Shown piece after piece: positions 10,051-20,069 of a stretch of 64,000 bases of DNA (the stretch's first letter is position 1; each line of letters starts with the position of its first letter). Made by a program: the position numbers and the translations under genes. The notes below the pieces were generated by a model. It worked only from the letters and a program-made list of their open reading frames with translations, was not told the origin of the DNA and ran no database searches. Source of the stretch: Athripsodes cinereus. Taxonomy: Eukaryota > Arthropoda > Insecta > Trichoptera > Leptoceridae. The DNA lies in NCBI GenBank assembly GCA_947579605.1, contig OX388307.1, forward strand, positions 12,315,237-12,379,236, given 5' to 3'.

Positions 10051-10127
10051 GACTTTTTGCCTCTTTTCGCCAGCCTGATGATGAGAGCGGAAGCTCTTGA
10101 AAGCCGGCTCGCGTCCAATAAAAAGTC
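10051..10127 (+). ncRNA. Candidate type I hammerhead ribozyme motif, copy 2
   Basis: CTGATGA is at 10075-10081 and GAAA at 10099-10102. Stem II is GAGAGC/GCTCTT (10083-10088 and 10093-10098) with a GGAA loop. CUC at 10108-10110 fits an NUH cleavage triplet, and GCCGGC would form a two-base-pair stem III. GACTTTTT (10051-10058) pairs with AAAAAGTC (10120-10127) and beyond as distal stem I, with an asymmetric internal loop between it and the core as in tertiary-stabilised natural hammerheads. The alternative hairpin (GCCAGC with GCCGGC) is also possible. Compared with copy 1, stem II is fully pairable here. Confidence 0.5.
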
Positions 10128-10151
10128 ACCGTGGATATACTACAAATAAGT

Positions 10152-10487
10152 CAGAAACCTCGATTGGAGAACCATGTCTACACAATGTAACATTGTGTAG
10201 AATCTAATCGGAAGAAGTGAGAAAGGTGTCCCAACGCTTACGAATTGGCTCAAGGCTGGCTTAAGTGATCACTTTCGGTGTCCATGGACAACGTTCACCA
10301 ATTCCACCATTCTCACTGTCACGATGTAAGGTCCACCAATCGAGAGACGCTTTATGCAAACCTTAGAAGCAACCATCCAATGTTACATTGTGTAGACATG
10401 GTTCTCCAATCGAGGTTTCTGATTGGTTTTGTCATCTGCACCCAAATCCGGTTAAACAATAAAAAAATTAGTAAATATTCTAAACAT
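10152..10487. mobile_element. 336-bp insertion with 12-bp target duplication and 44-bp inverted repeats
   Basis: The insertion interrupts the palindrome and is bracketed by CTACAAATAAGT at 10140-10151 and 10488-10499. It begins with a 44-bp inverted repeat (10152-10195) whose perfect partner is 10378-10421. After that come 66 bases ending in an A-rich segment (CAATAAAAAAATTAG...). The middle (GACGCTTACGAAT-like...GGCTGGCTTAAG...CACCAATTC) recurs inverted at 42870-42955. A 12-bp duplication and A-rich end suggest retroposition; the inverted repeats suggest a transposon or a folded transcript. The class is unresolved. Confidence 0.7.
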
Positions 10488-10529
10488 CTACAAATAAGTG
10501 TTTTATTTTAATTAATTCAACATATATTT

Positions 10530-10960
10530 TCTTTTATTTTTACGTAAAATTAATTCGTTTTAACTTTTATTGAGATTATTCGTTGCATTATTGAATACCA
10601 GTATTTATAAATTTTGTGCTCCCATCACTACAAAGTACTATATACATACTTTATTTATGTTGCTGTCTCTATAATAGATATGATGTATGTATAATAAACA
10701 AATTCCTTGAGACTCTATAACAAGCAAGTGATTTGTATCTTTTGAACTTATGGATTATTATTTTAAACATTAAATACACACACCTACCTACCTACAGCTT
10801 GTCATGCTCCTGGGAAACTTTATTTAGTAGGTATGGCTTAATAAGTGAAGTTATTTTTTCACATAGGTTTTTTAGATTATCATGAAGTGGATCAAGTTGT
10901 ATATATATACTCGTATCTGAAAAAACAAAAAAGCACTGCAGTATGCAGTAGAGGAAAATC
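10530..10960. other. AT-rich stretch, nothing recognised
   Basis: No repeat or coding signal is recognised. Confidence 0.45.
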
Positions 10961-10964
10961 CTCA

Positions 10965-11095
10965 ACACGATCGACGATGGTCTGATGAGATTAGAAGAAT
11001 CGTTGGTTAGTGGTTTCAGAAAGCTCAGGAGATGCCTGTAGAAATATGGGGAGGCTTATACCCAGCCACGAGCTGTAGGTATACGTAAAGAAGTA
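10965..11095 (+). pseudogene. LINE C-terminal fragment
   Basis: Plus-strand translation reads RWSDEIRRIVG*WFQKAQ..., then, after small shifts, WGGLYPA. RWSDxIRxxxG and the later W.xxGEAYP-like ending are typical of the last 50 residues of several LINE ORF2 proteins. Stops are present. Too short to assign a lineage. Confidence 0.5.
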
Positions 11096-11099
11096 AGTA

Positions 11100-11990
11100 G
11101 GTATAAGGTTTATGGGGTTATTATATCCATATTGTACATCAACATTTACCGTGATACAGCTTTAGTGAGTTCATAATAATTATTATTATGTAAGTATAGG
11201 TAGTTACGTAGGTAGGTACTGTAGATAGGTCTGGTATTCGGATAAGTCAATTGGACAATCAATATAATGTTGTTGTATAGAGCGGGGTGTTCAAGGGAAT
11301 ATAACGATGTGTAATAATACATATGTACTAAACCAATGGTTTGATTTCAACCCGAGATCATATATAGAAAAAAAAATACAACTTTGGGGATACAGTACAT
11401 GCTCATCATTGTGCTCTACAAACATTTTCATACAATGGATTTAATTTTAAACTTGCACTAATTAATATGCACTTATTTGAAATATAGTAGTTACTAATAT
11501 AGTAGTAGTAGTTACTAATAGTTACCTACTTTGTAATTGATGTTGTCAAAGTCTCAAATAATACATTTTTAGAGATTAAGTACGTACTCCCGCATAATCT
11601 ATGTATATATTTGTACATATGTATTGTTTTGAAACCCGGGGAGGTATCTATACATATTCTTTATTTATTTGAAAATTAACGGCTAAATTGCCTTTAGTTA
11701 TAAATATACATATTTATTTATTTTTATTTATTTTTCATATCATCCGTAGACCATATATTTAGCACTTGGAATCGTCAAATAATACAAATAATTTGCTATT
11801 CTATAACAATCACAAACAATTTTCAATAGTTCGTTACTTCACCATATTATTGACTTTATTATATACTTTATTATATACTTCATAGTACTGACATATTACA
11901 ATAAAGGATTAAAAGTTGATAAAACAATGCCGCCCTTGACCCATTGGCAAAAGTCCATAGTTAGGTTTATAAATAATAACCCTTTCGATA
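11100..11990. other. AT-rich stretch, nothing recognised
   Basis: Contains short TAGTAGTAGT and TTTATTTA simple runs only. Confidence 0.45.
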
Positions 11991-11994
11991 TCCA

Positions 11995-12330
11995 ACAAAT
12001 GATTTGCTTGCGGAATTTGGAGTTCTGGATGTTCGCCAGCTGTATGCAAAGAACATTCTGATATACTACTTGAGACACACCGAGTTGCACGAGCGTCTTG
12101 GCCATTCTCATGGAACTAGGGCGAGATTGGCTTGTGATACCAACGGTAAAAACTTCCTTTGCCCAGAGACACTTTGCATATATTGCCCCTAGAATTCTTA
12201 ACAAGATTTATGACACAGTTATCCGGGCTTCGGCTTCTTCTGGTGTTGGGGGAGGGATCACGGCATGGCTTCAGCAGTTGGGCCGCAGAAACACTGAGAC
12301 CCTGATCACATATCTGCCAGTATGACTGAG
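11995..12330 (+). pseudogene. CR1-like LINE, frameshifted C-terminal fragment
   Basis: One plus frame (from about 12004) reads LAEFGVLDVRQLYAKNILIYY...HSHGTR. A second (from about 12098) continues IPTVKTSFAQRHFAYIAPRILN. Together they match the end of CR1/Jockey-like reverse transcriptases: a cysteine-free thumb region, then HNTR...VP...T..GQRSF.Y.AP...N. A frameshift lies near 12110. The next element (lineage A) begins about 80 bases downstream, after a TA/TG-rich patch. The minus-strand ORFs here are shadows. Confidence 0.6.
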
Positions 12331-12362
12331 TGTGTGGGTATGTCCATGAATAATGAATATAT

Positions 12363-13704
12363 GTGGCGTTATCTATATATGTGTGTGTGTATGTATATAT
12401 ACTGTATGGTAGAATTTTGATTGAGAGAGTACGAAAGATAACTGAGTGTAAGATATGGGATGCGCAAGGAGCTTTTTTGAATGGCAGAGGGTGCACCGAT
12501 CAGATCTTCTCCCTGCGAATGGTTATAGAGAAGTTCCTGGGTAAACACCAGAGGCTTTTTTGTGCGTTCGTGGATCTGGAGAAAGCATATGATCGAGTGG
12601 ACCGTGAAAGGTTGTGGCGCGTGTTGTCGGAGTATGGGGTGAGCAGCCGGTTGATCCGCGCAATATCTTCACTTTACGTGGGAAGCTCCGCTTGCGTGAG
12701 GGTAAATAACACTCTCTCGGAGTGGTTTGTCCTCACCAAAGGAGTGAAGCAAGGTTGTGTCATGTCTCCGTGGCTGTTCAACCTATTCTTCGACTACTGT
12801 ATGCGACCTGTGAAAGAGATGGATGTTGGTGTCGAGCTGAATGGGTTTCGGGTGAATGCATTGATGTACGCAGACGATTTGGTGTTAATGGCTGAGAGTG
12901 AAAGGGACTTACAAGAGATTGTTACGTGTGTGTATGATAGTTGCAATTTGAATGGTTTGAAAATGAATGTTCTGAAGACGAAAGTTCTTGTTTTTGAAAG
13001 AGAGAATGAAAAAACGATTTGCGAGATTAAAGTTGGTGACGAATGTTTGGAGCAAGTAAGTGAGTATGTATATTTGGGAAGTATGTTTACGAGGGATGGA
13101 AGATGCGATGGGGACATTGAAAGAAGGAAAGTGGCCGGTGCTAGAGTAAACGGTGCACTTCGACCCATTGTCAGCAATGACAATGTGTCGAACATGGCTA
13201 AAATGCTGGTGCACAATACCATTCTGGTACCGTCACTTACGTATGCAAGCGAGACATGGACGTGGTTGAAGAAGGACGAAAGTGGAGTAAATGCAGTAGA
13301 GATGCGATCGTTGAGAAGAATGGTTGGTAAAACGCTGCGTGATAGAGTGAAGAATGAGGATATTAGAAGAATGAGCGGATGCAAGAAGACTGTTGTGGAC
13401 AGAATGCGCGTGAATAAACTACGGTGGTTTGGGCATGTTGAACGAATGAACGAGGTAAGAATGACAAAGAGGATATACTTATCTGAAAGAAAGGGTGTGA
13501 GGAAACGCGGGCGTCCGAGAACCACGTGGCTTGATCACGTGGATCAAATTCTCAAGGACGGCCGCGTGTTGAGTAAGAGGAACCGACGTGCGTGTATGAG
13601 GAACTGTATGAATGTGGAGGAAGCGAAGGAAGTGTGTAAAGATAGATCTGTTTGGCGTTCCGTTCTCTCTGCCTACCCCACTTGGGACATGGCGTGAGGG
13701 TATA
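12363..13704 (+). CDS. LINE reverse transcriptase ORF, 5'-truncated, lineage A
   Basis: An uninterrupted 444-codon frame (stop at 13697) encodes the palm and C-terminus of a non-LTR reverse transcriptase. Visible motifs are FVDLEKAYDRVD (from residue 69), VKQGCVMSPWLFNLF (from 128), the catalytic YADD (169-172), YVYLGSMFT, SETWTWL (from 296), RWFGHVERM (from 354) and GRPRTTWLDHV. The endonuclease and the first reverse transcriptase motifs are missing, so the copy is truncated. The first ATG lies in a TA/TG-rich patch and is not a real start; homology begins near GRILIERV (about 12411). After the stop comes GTGAGGGTATAG with TATAG repeats, the LINE 3' end shared by the relics at 3.9, 33.4, 52.6 and 60.5 kb. 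An intact frame suggests a young copy, but it is not autonomous. Confidence 0.85.
13671..13704 (+). promoter_or_regulatory. LINE 3' terminal sequence shared with the SINE family
   Basis: GCCTACCCCACTTGGGACATGG and GCGTGAGGGTATA here parallel GGCTACCCCACTTGTGGG and GCCGTGATGGTATA at the end of the SINE copies. CCCA-CT-TGGG may form a hairpin, as CCCAC-TT-GTGGG can in the SINE. In stringent LINEs the reverse transcriptase recognises such a 3' element; that role is inferred here. Confidence 0.55.
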
Positions 13705-13870
13705 GTATAGTAGTATAGTATAGTATGTATATATATACCTATATATGTATGTATGTGCGTGAATGCATGTATGTGGGTGTGGGTGGATGTGTATGTGGAT
13801 GAGTGTGTTTGTGTGTGTGGATGTATGTGTGCGTGCGTGAGCGTGTGTGTTATGTTATGATTAAATAAAG
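13705..13870 (+). repeat. TATAG and TG/GTAT simple-sequence tract
   Basis: TATAGTATAG repeats of the LINE tail lead into a long GTAT/GTGT-rich microsatellite region. The long minus-strand frame over it is low-complexity (HTHTH-like) and not a gene. Confidence 0.8.
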
Positions 13871-13899
13871 TGGGGAAAATAACCTTGGTAACTGAAGTA

Positions 13900-14060
13900 A
13901 AGAAAATTGAGCGCTGAGACAATGTAAGGTGAAAACTGGCTCAGTCTACCTTGGTACGGGCTCATGCCCAGTTAGGTAGATTTTTTTGTGACTTATCTTT
14001 TAAAAAGTGTTTTGTAAATGAAATAAATAAATAAATAAAAATAAATAAAAACAACCACTT
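13900..14060 (+). repeat. Probable retroelement 3' end with (AAAT)n tail
   Basis: A GC-richer block (TACCTTGGTACGGGCTCATG, CCCAGTTAGGTAG) is followed by AATAAATAAATAAAAATAAA. This is a typical LINE or SINE 3' end, with no coding remnant to classify it. Confidence 0.4.
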
Positions 14061-14104
14061 TTAAAGTAAAAGAAAACCACTTTTAATTATTTTTTTAGTA
14101 AAGT

Positions 14105-14310
14105 AAATTGTGCACATAAATTCAATGTCACTCTTCTTCTTCCAGCGCCGACCACTTGGCAAATATGTCTTTATCTTCTGCGAGGCGAAAAAGCTACTCC
14201 ACTCCTCGGATGGGTACCTGTCCAGTCTCGGATGTTTCCTAGCCACGATGTTCTTCTTCTGCCAATATCCCTTCTTCCCTCTCCCATGTGTAATTGTAAG
14301 GACCAATATC
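14105..14310 (-). pseudogene. LINE C-terminal fragment (lineage C), frameshifted
   Basis: On the minus strand one frame reads GRRRTSWLGNIRDWTG and another continues LFRLAEDKDIFAKW. Together they mirror the GRRQISWLRNIREWNG...ELFQAAQDRDRF order at 7113-7335. At least one frameshift separates the parts. The 94-codon minus-strand frame that spans the segment lies in the wrong phase and is not the original protein. Confidence 0.6.
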
Positions 14311-14329
14311 TTATGATGCTTAGTCGACA

Positions 14330-14984
14330 CAATAATGTTTTCCATAAATCCTAATATTATTATATTAAAATGTTATTCGCTCCTGTACGAGGTTCAGAGT
14401 AGGAATGTTTGATTGAGATATATGAACAGATTAACCAAACTGACTTGCCCTTTGAAGCCAAATACTTAGTATTAACACTTACTATAATTTACTATGTGAT
14501 TACACAACGTGTTATAGGTTTAATATAATAATTTACATAAGTAAATTTCCAATATTACTTATCGTCTATATATTTATTTTCATATAATATCATCTTTTTA
14601 TTTAATGTACCGCTGGTTTTCGTGTTTAACCAAATCGTGATATTTCGGTGAGAACTTACTAGAAGACACCAAAATCAAATAAAACTGGTAACTCTCTTAT
14701 TTCTATCAAAATGTGCTTAAAATCTAATAGAAATAATGTAAAGAGTCTATATTTTTCTTCTTAAGCTATTTTGGGTCCATCTTTAGACATATCTCTTGTA
14801 TGATTTATTGCTTTTTTCTGTTCTGGGCTTTCAAAATCCAATTTTTACATCATTTGACTATTTTATCTGAATTATTATAAAATATGTATCGTATATTTTT
14901 AGATATTTTTGAGTGCTCTTTCCCTATTTATTCACTAGATATATCTATTAGGAAGTAAGAATATTTTAATATTGATTTCAATTG
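14330..14984. other. AT-rich stretch, nothing recognised
   Basis: No repeat or coding signal is recognised. Confidence 0.45.
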
Positions 14985-14986
14985 TA

Positions 14987-16257
14987 CGAGGGCAGTCCGA
15001 TAAGTACTTAGCCTCTCGGCCCGATGGGGTCACTATCACAAGAAAAATATGCCATCGTGTAGTTAATTTTTGTAGACGGCTACTGTCAAAATTGCAGCCG
15101 AATTGGACTCATAGTTTTGTATTCACCGCGTGTGGAAGTGGGCGGGTCCACGAATTTTTGAAAAATGAAAAATAGCAATATCGGTTGGTGATTCGATTCT
15201 TCTCTTTGAAAGGGAAATCGTGGAGCAAAATCAAAGAGCACTTGGATGTTGTATACAGTGACTCTTCTCCTTCGATAACAATCGTCCAAAATAGGTTTAC
15301 GAGTTTAAACGTGGTCGTACGTCGGTATTTGACGAACCACGTCCAAGTGACCCGAAAACGGCTACCAAGGAAGATAAAGTGACAAAAATCTACGATATTG
15401 TACTGGAAGACCGCTGATTGAAGGTGCGTGAGATAGTTAAGACAGTAGGCATCTTAAAAAACTGCGTGGGTCATATAATTTATGATATTTTGGGCATCAG
15501 AAGGCAGTCGGCGCAATGGGTGCCGCGTTTTCTCACTCCGGACAACAAGCTCAACCATGAGACCACTTCAAAGCAGTATTTGACGCTTGAAAGACCAATC
15601 CAAAGGAATTACTGCATCGTATTGTGACCGTCGACAAAACATGGATCCACTGGTATCCACCAGAGACCAAGGAATAGTCGAAACAGTGGACTTTATCCGG
15701 CGAACGTCCTCCGAAGAAGGCGAAGACTGTTATATAGGCCGGAAAGGTGATGGCCATCGTTTTCTGAGATTCACAAGGTGTGATCATCATCGACTACCTG
15801 GTAAAACAATCACAAGGCTCTACTATGCCGAATTAATGGGTCGATTGGAAAAAAAAACGGCCTCATTTGACGAAGAAAAAGTGCTCTCTCACTATGACAA
15901 TGCACCGACTTACACCTCCGTCGTCACGATGGCCAAATTCGTCGAATAGGGCTACGAACTGCTGTCTTTTCCACCGTATTCTCTAGATTTGGCTCCGTGC
16001 GACTTCTTTTTGTTGCCAAACTTGAAAAAGTCACTCGCCGGGCAGAGATTTGAGTCGAATGAGGAGGTCATCGCCGCCACGAAGGCCTATTTTGCAGTCC
16101 TCGAGTAAACGTACTTTTCAGACGGGTTAAGGAAGTTGGAGCATCGCTCGGTCAAGTGTTTCGAGCTAAAAAGACACTATGTTGAAAAATAAATCGCCAC
16201 TTTTCCAAAATTTTAATTTTTTCTTTTGTAGGCTAAGTACTTATCGGACCGCCCTCG
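14987..16257 (+). mobile_element. Mariner-family transposon, full length
   Basis: Terminal inverted repeats of 28 bp (14987-15014, CGAGGGCAGTCCGATAAGTA...; right partner ends at 16257) differ at one base and are flanked by TA at 14985-14986 and 16258-16259. The length of 1271 bp is that of a complete mariner. The element lies in AT-rich DNA with no other feature close by. Confidence 0.9.
15160..16190 (+). pseudogene. Mariner transposase, inactivated
   Basis: Remnants in several frames match a mariner transposase: FSLKGKSWSKIKEHL (helix-turn-helix region), VTVDKTWIHW with the first catalytic Asp (codon at 15633), HYDNAP with the second (15896) and LAPCDFFLLPN with the third (16001). The second and third are in one frame and 34 residues apart, giving the mariner signature D,D34D. 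Stops (for example TAG at about 15947) and frameshifts break it into pieces of at most 120 codons, so it makes no transposase. The TIRs might still be recognised by a related enzyme. Confidence 0.85.
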
Positions 16258-16324
16258 TATATTGTGTATAGGTTGTTGCGGTGTTTTGATATAAATAAAA
16301 ATTATTATTATACATAAAATCTGA

Positions 16325-16580
16325 GAAAATCTGTGAAACTGAAGATATTGTTCGGTGGAGCAGAAAGAGAAGACGGTTCTGGAGGGACCATGTGGACCGT
16401 ATGAGTAGTGATAGATTAGCCCACATCGCCGTGAACGAGACTCTACTAGGACGAAGATTGCCTGGAAGGCCACCTAAAAGATGGAAGGATAGTTGATCTT
16501 CAGCGTCGCAAGAGGAAACAAACTCCGAACAAACAGATCAATGATCTACAGCAAGCAGGAGAAGAAGAAGAAGATTATAC
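16325..16580 (+). pseudogene. LINE C-terminal fragment (RDHVDRM type)
   Basis: Plus-strand translation from about 16358 reads RRRFWRDHVDRMSSDRLAHIA...LGRRLPGRPPKRWKDS*. R.xWxDHVxRM followed by GRRxxGRPxKRW is a common C-terminal motif in insect LINE ORF2 proteins. It ends in a GAAGAAGAAGAAG run near 16560-16575. A stop interrupts the SW motif. It differs from lineages A and C. Confidence 0.6.
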
Positions 16581-16599
16581 ATAAATATTTTTTATGATC

Positions 16600-19260
16600 C
16601 TAATATTTCGTTTATAGTTGTCAGCCCGACCCAACCAGGATAAAGAAAGGCGATGTACCTACCTAGATATATATATTTCAGTGAAAGTTAGGTAAGCACA
16701 TTATCACTTTAAGTATGTTATTCAGTTCTTGTGTTTTGTTATATTTTACAAACTGCAATATTATCTACAACCAGTCCATACAAACTGATTACTGAAGTAT
16801 GTGTATGTAAGTATTTGTGAAGTTTTTACTCGTTAAACTATTTCCCCGAATATTTATTTCTACTCTAGTGATTTATCATGCGAAACTGTTACTTATACGT
16901 CAATTACGACTTCAAGATGGAACGTGAAACTATTATAAGAACATTTTATAACAATTTATTTTGTACATTTTCGACTGTGATATGACGTCTAATAGCCACG
17001 TATAATACAATAATTTGAGTTATAATTTTAATTCTGAAAAACGACTTCCGACATATTTGTGTGGAAATCAGCGGTAATGTCTTAATTAGATAGTAATTTT
17101 AGGGTGATTTGTAACGTTGTAATTATGGTGATAATAGACTTGTATATTAAATTTTATCGTGGGCTAAAAAATACGTTTATATTAATGACTTTTTTGTTTT
17201 ACTTTCAATGATGAGCCACGTTTAATAGGATGAAGTAATCATATTTTAATTTAATAACTTGACGGATGTCTTTTACATAATGAATACCTATCTTTGTTTG
17301 ACATGTAGCGCTGCCATTAGAACGTTCTTTTTTATTTTATCGCTTATGTAGCGTTTATACTAATACGTTTTAGGACAGAGTTGTGTTTAAATAATTTGAA
17401 TTATTGAATTTAAATTTATATTATTCAGTGTATTCATTGATAACCATTTGTTTAGAGATATTATGCATCCGTTAGTCAGTAAATAAGGATTCATATTTTT
17501 TTAAAATTATTTTAAACTTTATTGCAGTACAATTGCAGTTAAAACTCACTTGTCTAGAAGATAATATATATAAAATAGTTTCCACATGATTATGTACACT
17601 TTGATATTATTACAAGTGAACAAGGCGTGTGATTAAGAAATATTAAACATTCTGTATCATTATTTACACCTTCGATTACCGATGTGATTTATTTCGATGC
17701 ATGTACCAGGCTTGTGAGTAGATGGTAAACGATAAATATTATTTTGTTAAACGCTATTGGGCAAATGAAAAACATCGTTGGGAGGTGAAACATAATGCTT
17801 CATGTTATTTCTGGAATTGAGATACATTTACAAAGTCTTACTTGTGTATTATCGGTATTTTTGTATTTATATAATTTTTTTCAAATTTATTCATCAATAA
17901 ACGAAAAAAACCTTTGACAATGTCTTTATGAAGCATTATACCAAGTAAATAACACGTACGTATAAAATAATCGAGATTGCTAATTTTATTTTAGTTATAT
18001 TTCATTAATTTTATTGTAGGTTTGTAAGAACGCTATCAATATTTTTTTTCAAATATTTCAAACATCCAATGTTACATCAACTTACCTTTTGCAAAAAATA
18101 AAATTGATTCTTTTGATATATGTAAACATGGCGTCCCGTTATTGAAATGCTTTGATTCAAACTCTAGTCTACAAAATGAATGGCAGCCATATTGCCTGAA
18201 AATTGTGTCTAATAACCCTAAATTTAAATTTAACATGAAGGTACAAGTATCCGTTACTATACCCATATTAATGAGGTATATAAAAAATACTACACTAACC
18301 TAGCCTCAAAATTTGTTCTTAGCGAACTTTTGATATTTAATAAATAAAGAAAAAACAACTTTTTTATCCATTATGTACATACTTGCCTACTTACGCTTTG
18401 AAGGTTTATTTTTTTACTTATATACCTCCACATAATTTAAATTTATCTATTTAATGCTGAAGTATAATGTTATATACATATCTAATTTAAATAATTTTCG
18501 TACATAACTCATGATCCATGTCATTAATTTTAAAGTCCTTATAAAAAACAACGTCAACAGTTAGTGGGTATAAACTGTACATAAGAATTAAAATTTAATT
18601 TGTTAGACATCATAAACTCGGGTTTTATATTAATTTTATACATTGCAAACTAAATTTATGGTATAAAATAATAAATAGATCAATGCTCTAAACCACATAC
18701 GTATTTTGATATACCAATTAGAAGGATTGGGCAATTTTGAACCCTCCGAAAATTACATGTACTGCTACACATTACACAATGTACACTTATTTTGCTTTAC
18801 ATATTCAGAAGAATTTACGATTATATACTTATCCATTTCCCTCGTGTTTTTTCTCTCATGCTGTATTATGACTTGAAAATGTGTGAGTAGGTGCATTGTA
18901 GGCACACAGCGAAGTAATTTTATTGATATAATTAAATAATTTAATACTATGTAACGCAGGCATAATGCAGATTGTATAATAATAATAATCTACAGGTATA
19001 AATTACATTATGAGTCTCATTAGGTAATTTAATTAAATGAATGTTCTCTTCTCGATCTTAGATATCACACACTTATAATATATATACCTCATGTAGGTGT
19101 ATTATACGTGGAGATATATAGACGTACCTATAGTTTCAAGACTTGCCATTTGTTCATCGATTTAAATATTTTATTTTTGATATTTTAACAATCTATTTCG
19201 ATAACTTTAATGCAATGATCAGCCATACGTGACGTAACTTTAGGAACAGTACTTTTGAAA
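16600..19260. other. Long AT-rich stretch, nothing recognised
   Basis: About 2.6 kb without a recognisable element, coding pattern or RNA gene. Intergenic or intronic sequence. Confidence 0.45.
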
Positions 19261-19264
19261 ACAC

Positions 19265-19370
19265 ATTGACCACCCGGATAGCGCAGAAGTCTGAAGACTT
19301 CCATTTATCCGAAATTCTACACTTAACAAATCTTGTCCACACCGGAGGCGCCATAGTGGGCAGCCAGAAG
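19265..19370 (+). repeat. Possible tRNA-like repeat
   Basis: CCCGGATAGCGCAGAAGTCTG resembles the D-arm/A-box region of a tRNA, and GGAGGCGCCATAGTGGGCAGCC closes a GC-rich block. No proper B box is seen. Confidence 0.25.
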
Positions 19371-19395
19371 TACTTTTGAAAAAGGCTTTTTAGTT

Positions 19396-19486
19396 GATCT
19401 TGAAAAAGACCATTGTCTTTTGCCCGACGTTTTGTGCAGGATTCAACTGATATTAGTTGGGGCAGAAGCCAACGGTCTTTTTCAAG
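19396..19486. repeat. 29-bp imperfect inverted repeat, shared with 5.75 kb
   Basis: The arm at 19396-19424 (ATCTTGAAAAAGACC...) pairs with 19458-19486 (...GGTCTTTTTCAAGAT) with a few mismatches. The right arm also matches 5742-5775. This is an unclassified dispersed element. Confidence 0.55.
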
Positions 19487-19499
19487 ATTATTGTAAGTA

Positions 19500-20060
19500 G
19501 TTTATCTTTTCCAAATCGCATTTCTTTACGCATCTAATAAACGTCTATAGATCGTTGAGTTATTTCTCCTCTTTGGATAGTTCATTAAACATTTAATGTC
19601 TTTTGCATGTTCCTTTATGAATACTTAGCTTTCATAGAAAACTTGAAAAGATACAGAAAAAGATTCCGGAGACTCGACGTGAAAATTGTTTATACATATA
19701 TATATTTTTACGAATTTTCTCATTTGTATCATCGAATTTGTTTTCCATCCCTAATAGTGTAAAGTAACAACACTTATTAACGCCTGAAGGGAGAACATTG
19801 CGTCTGATATGATTCCTTAATAACATCTAACTAATGTCTATCTACTTATAATAGGTATATACATACATATGTCTACCTATTTGATATAAACACATCACAT
19901 TACTGAGGTGTAGGGATCGCGTATTATTATTTTAAAACACAAATGTATATACATAAATATAGGTATATCCTATACAATATGTTTCAACTTGTAATTGCCT
20001 TAAATCACACACATCTTCCATCACATTAGTGGACAAGTTCATAAGATAACTAATAATGTA
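19500..20060. other. AT-rich stretch, nothing recognised
   Basis: No repeat or coding signal is recognised. Confidence 0.45.
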
Positions 20061-20069
20061 CCCACACAA

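Larger units (their letters stand above)
9982..10523 (+). repeat. Hammerhead-type repeat, copy 2, in a long palindrome
   Basis: It starts with CGACGGTACTTGGTGGAAATTC, matching copy 1. Its arms are perfectly palindromic: 10003-10058 pairs with 10120-10151 and, after a 336-bp insertion is removed, with 10500-10523. The hammerhead-like core sits in the turn. The long palindrome is absent from copy 1, so it arose later, for example by a snapback or inverted duplication. Confidence 0.6.

Noticed and set aside
12004..12204. Overlapping frames on both strands at 12.0-12.2 kb as separate genes
   Set aside because: Two plus-strand frames together form one frameshifted CR1-like LINE tail; the minus-strand frames are shadows.
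12794..13525. 243-codon minus-strand frame opposite the LINE ORF
   Set aside because: Antisense shadow of the lineage-A reverse transcriptase; its residues follow the complementary codons and show no domain.
13479..13922. 147-codon minus-strand frame
   Set aside because: Mostly the complement of a GTGT/GTAT microsatellite (His/Thr-rich) plus antisense of the LINE end.
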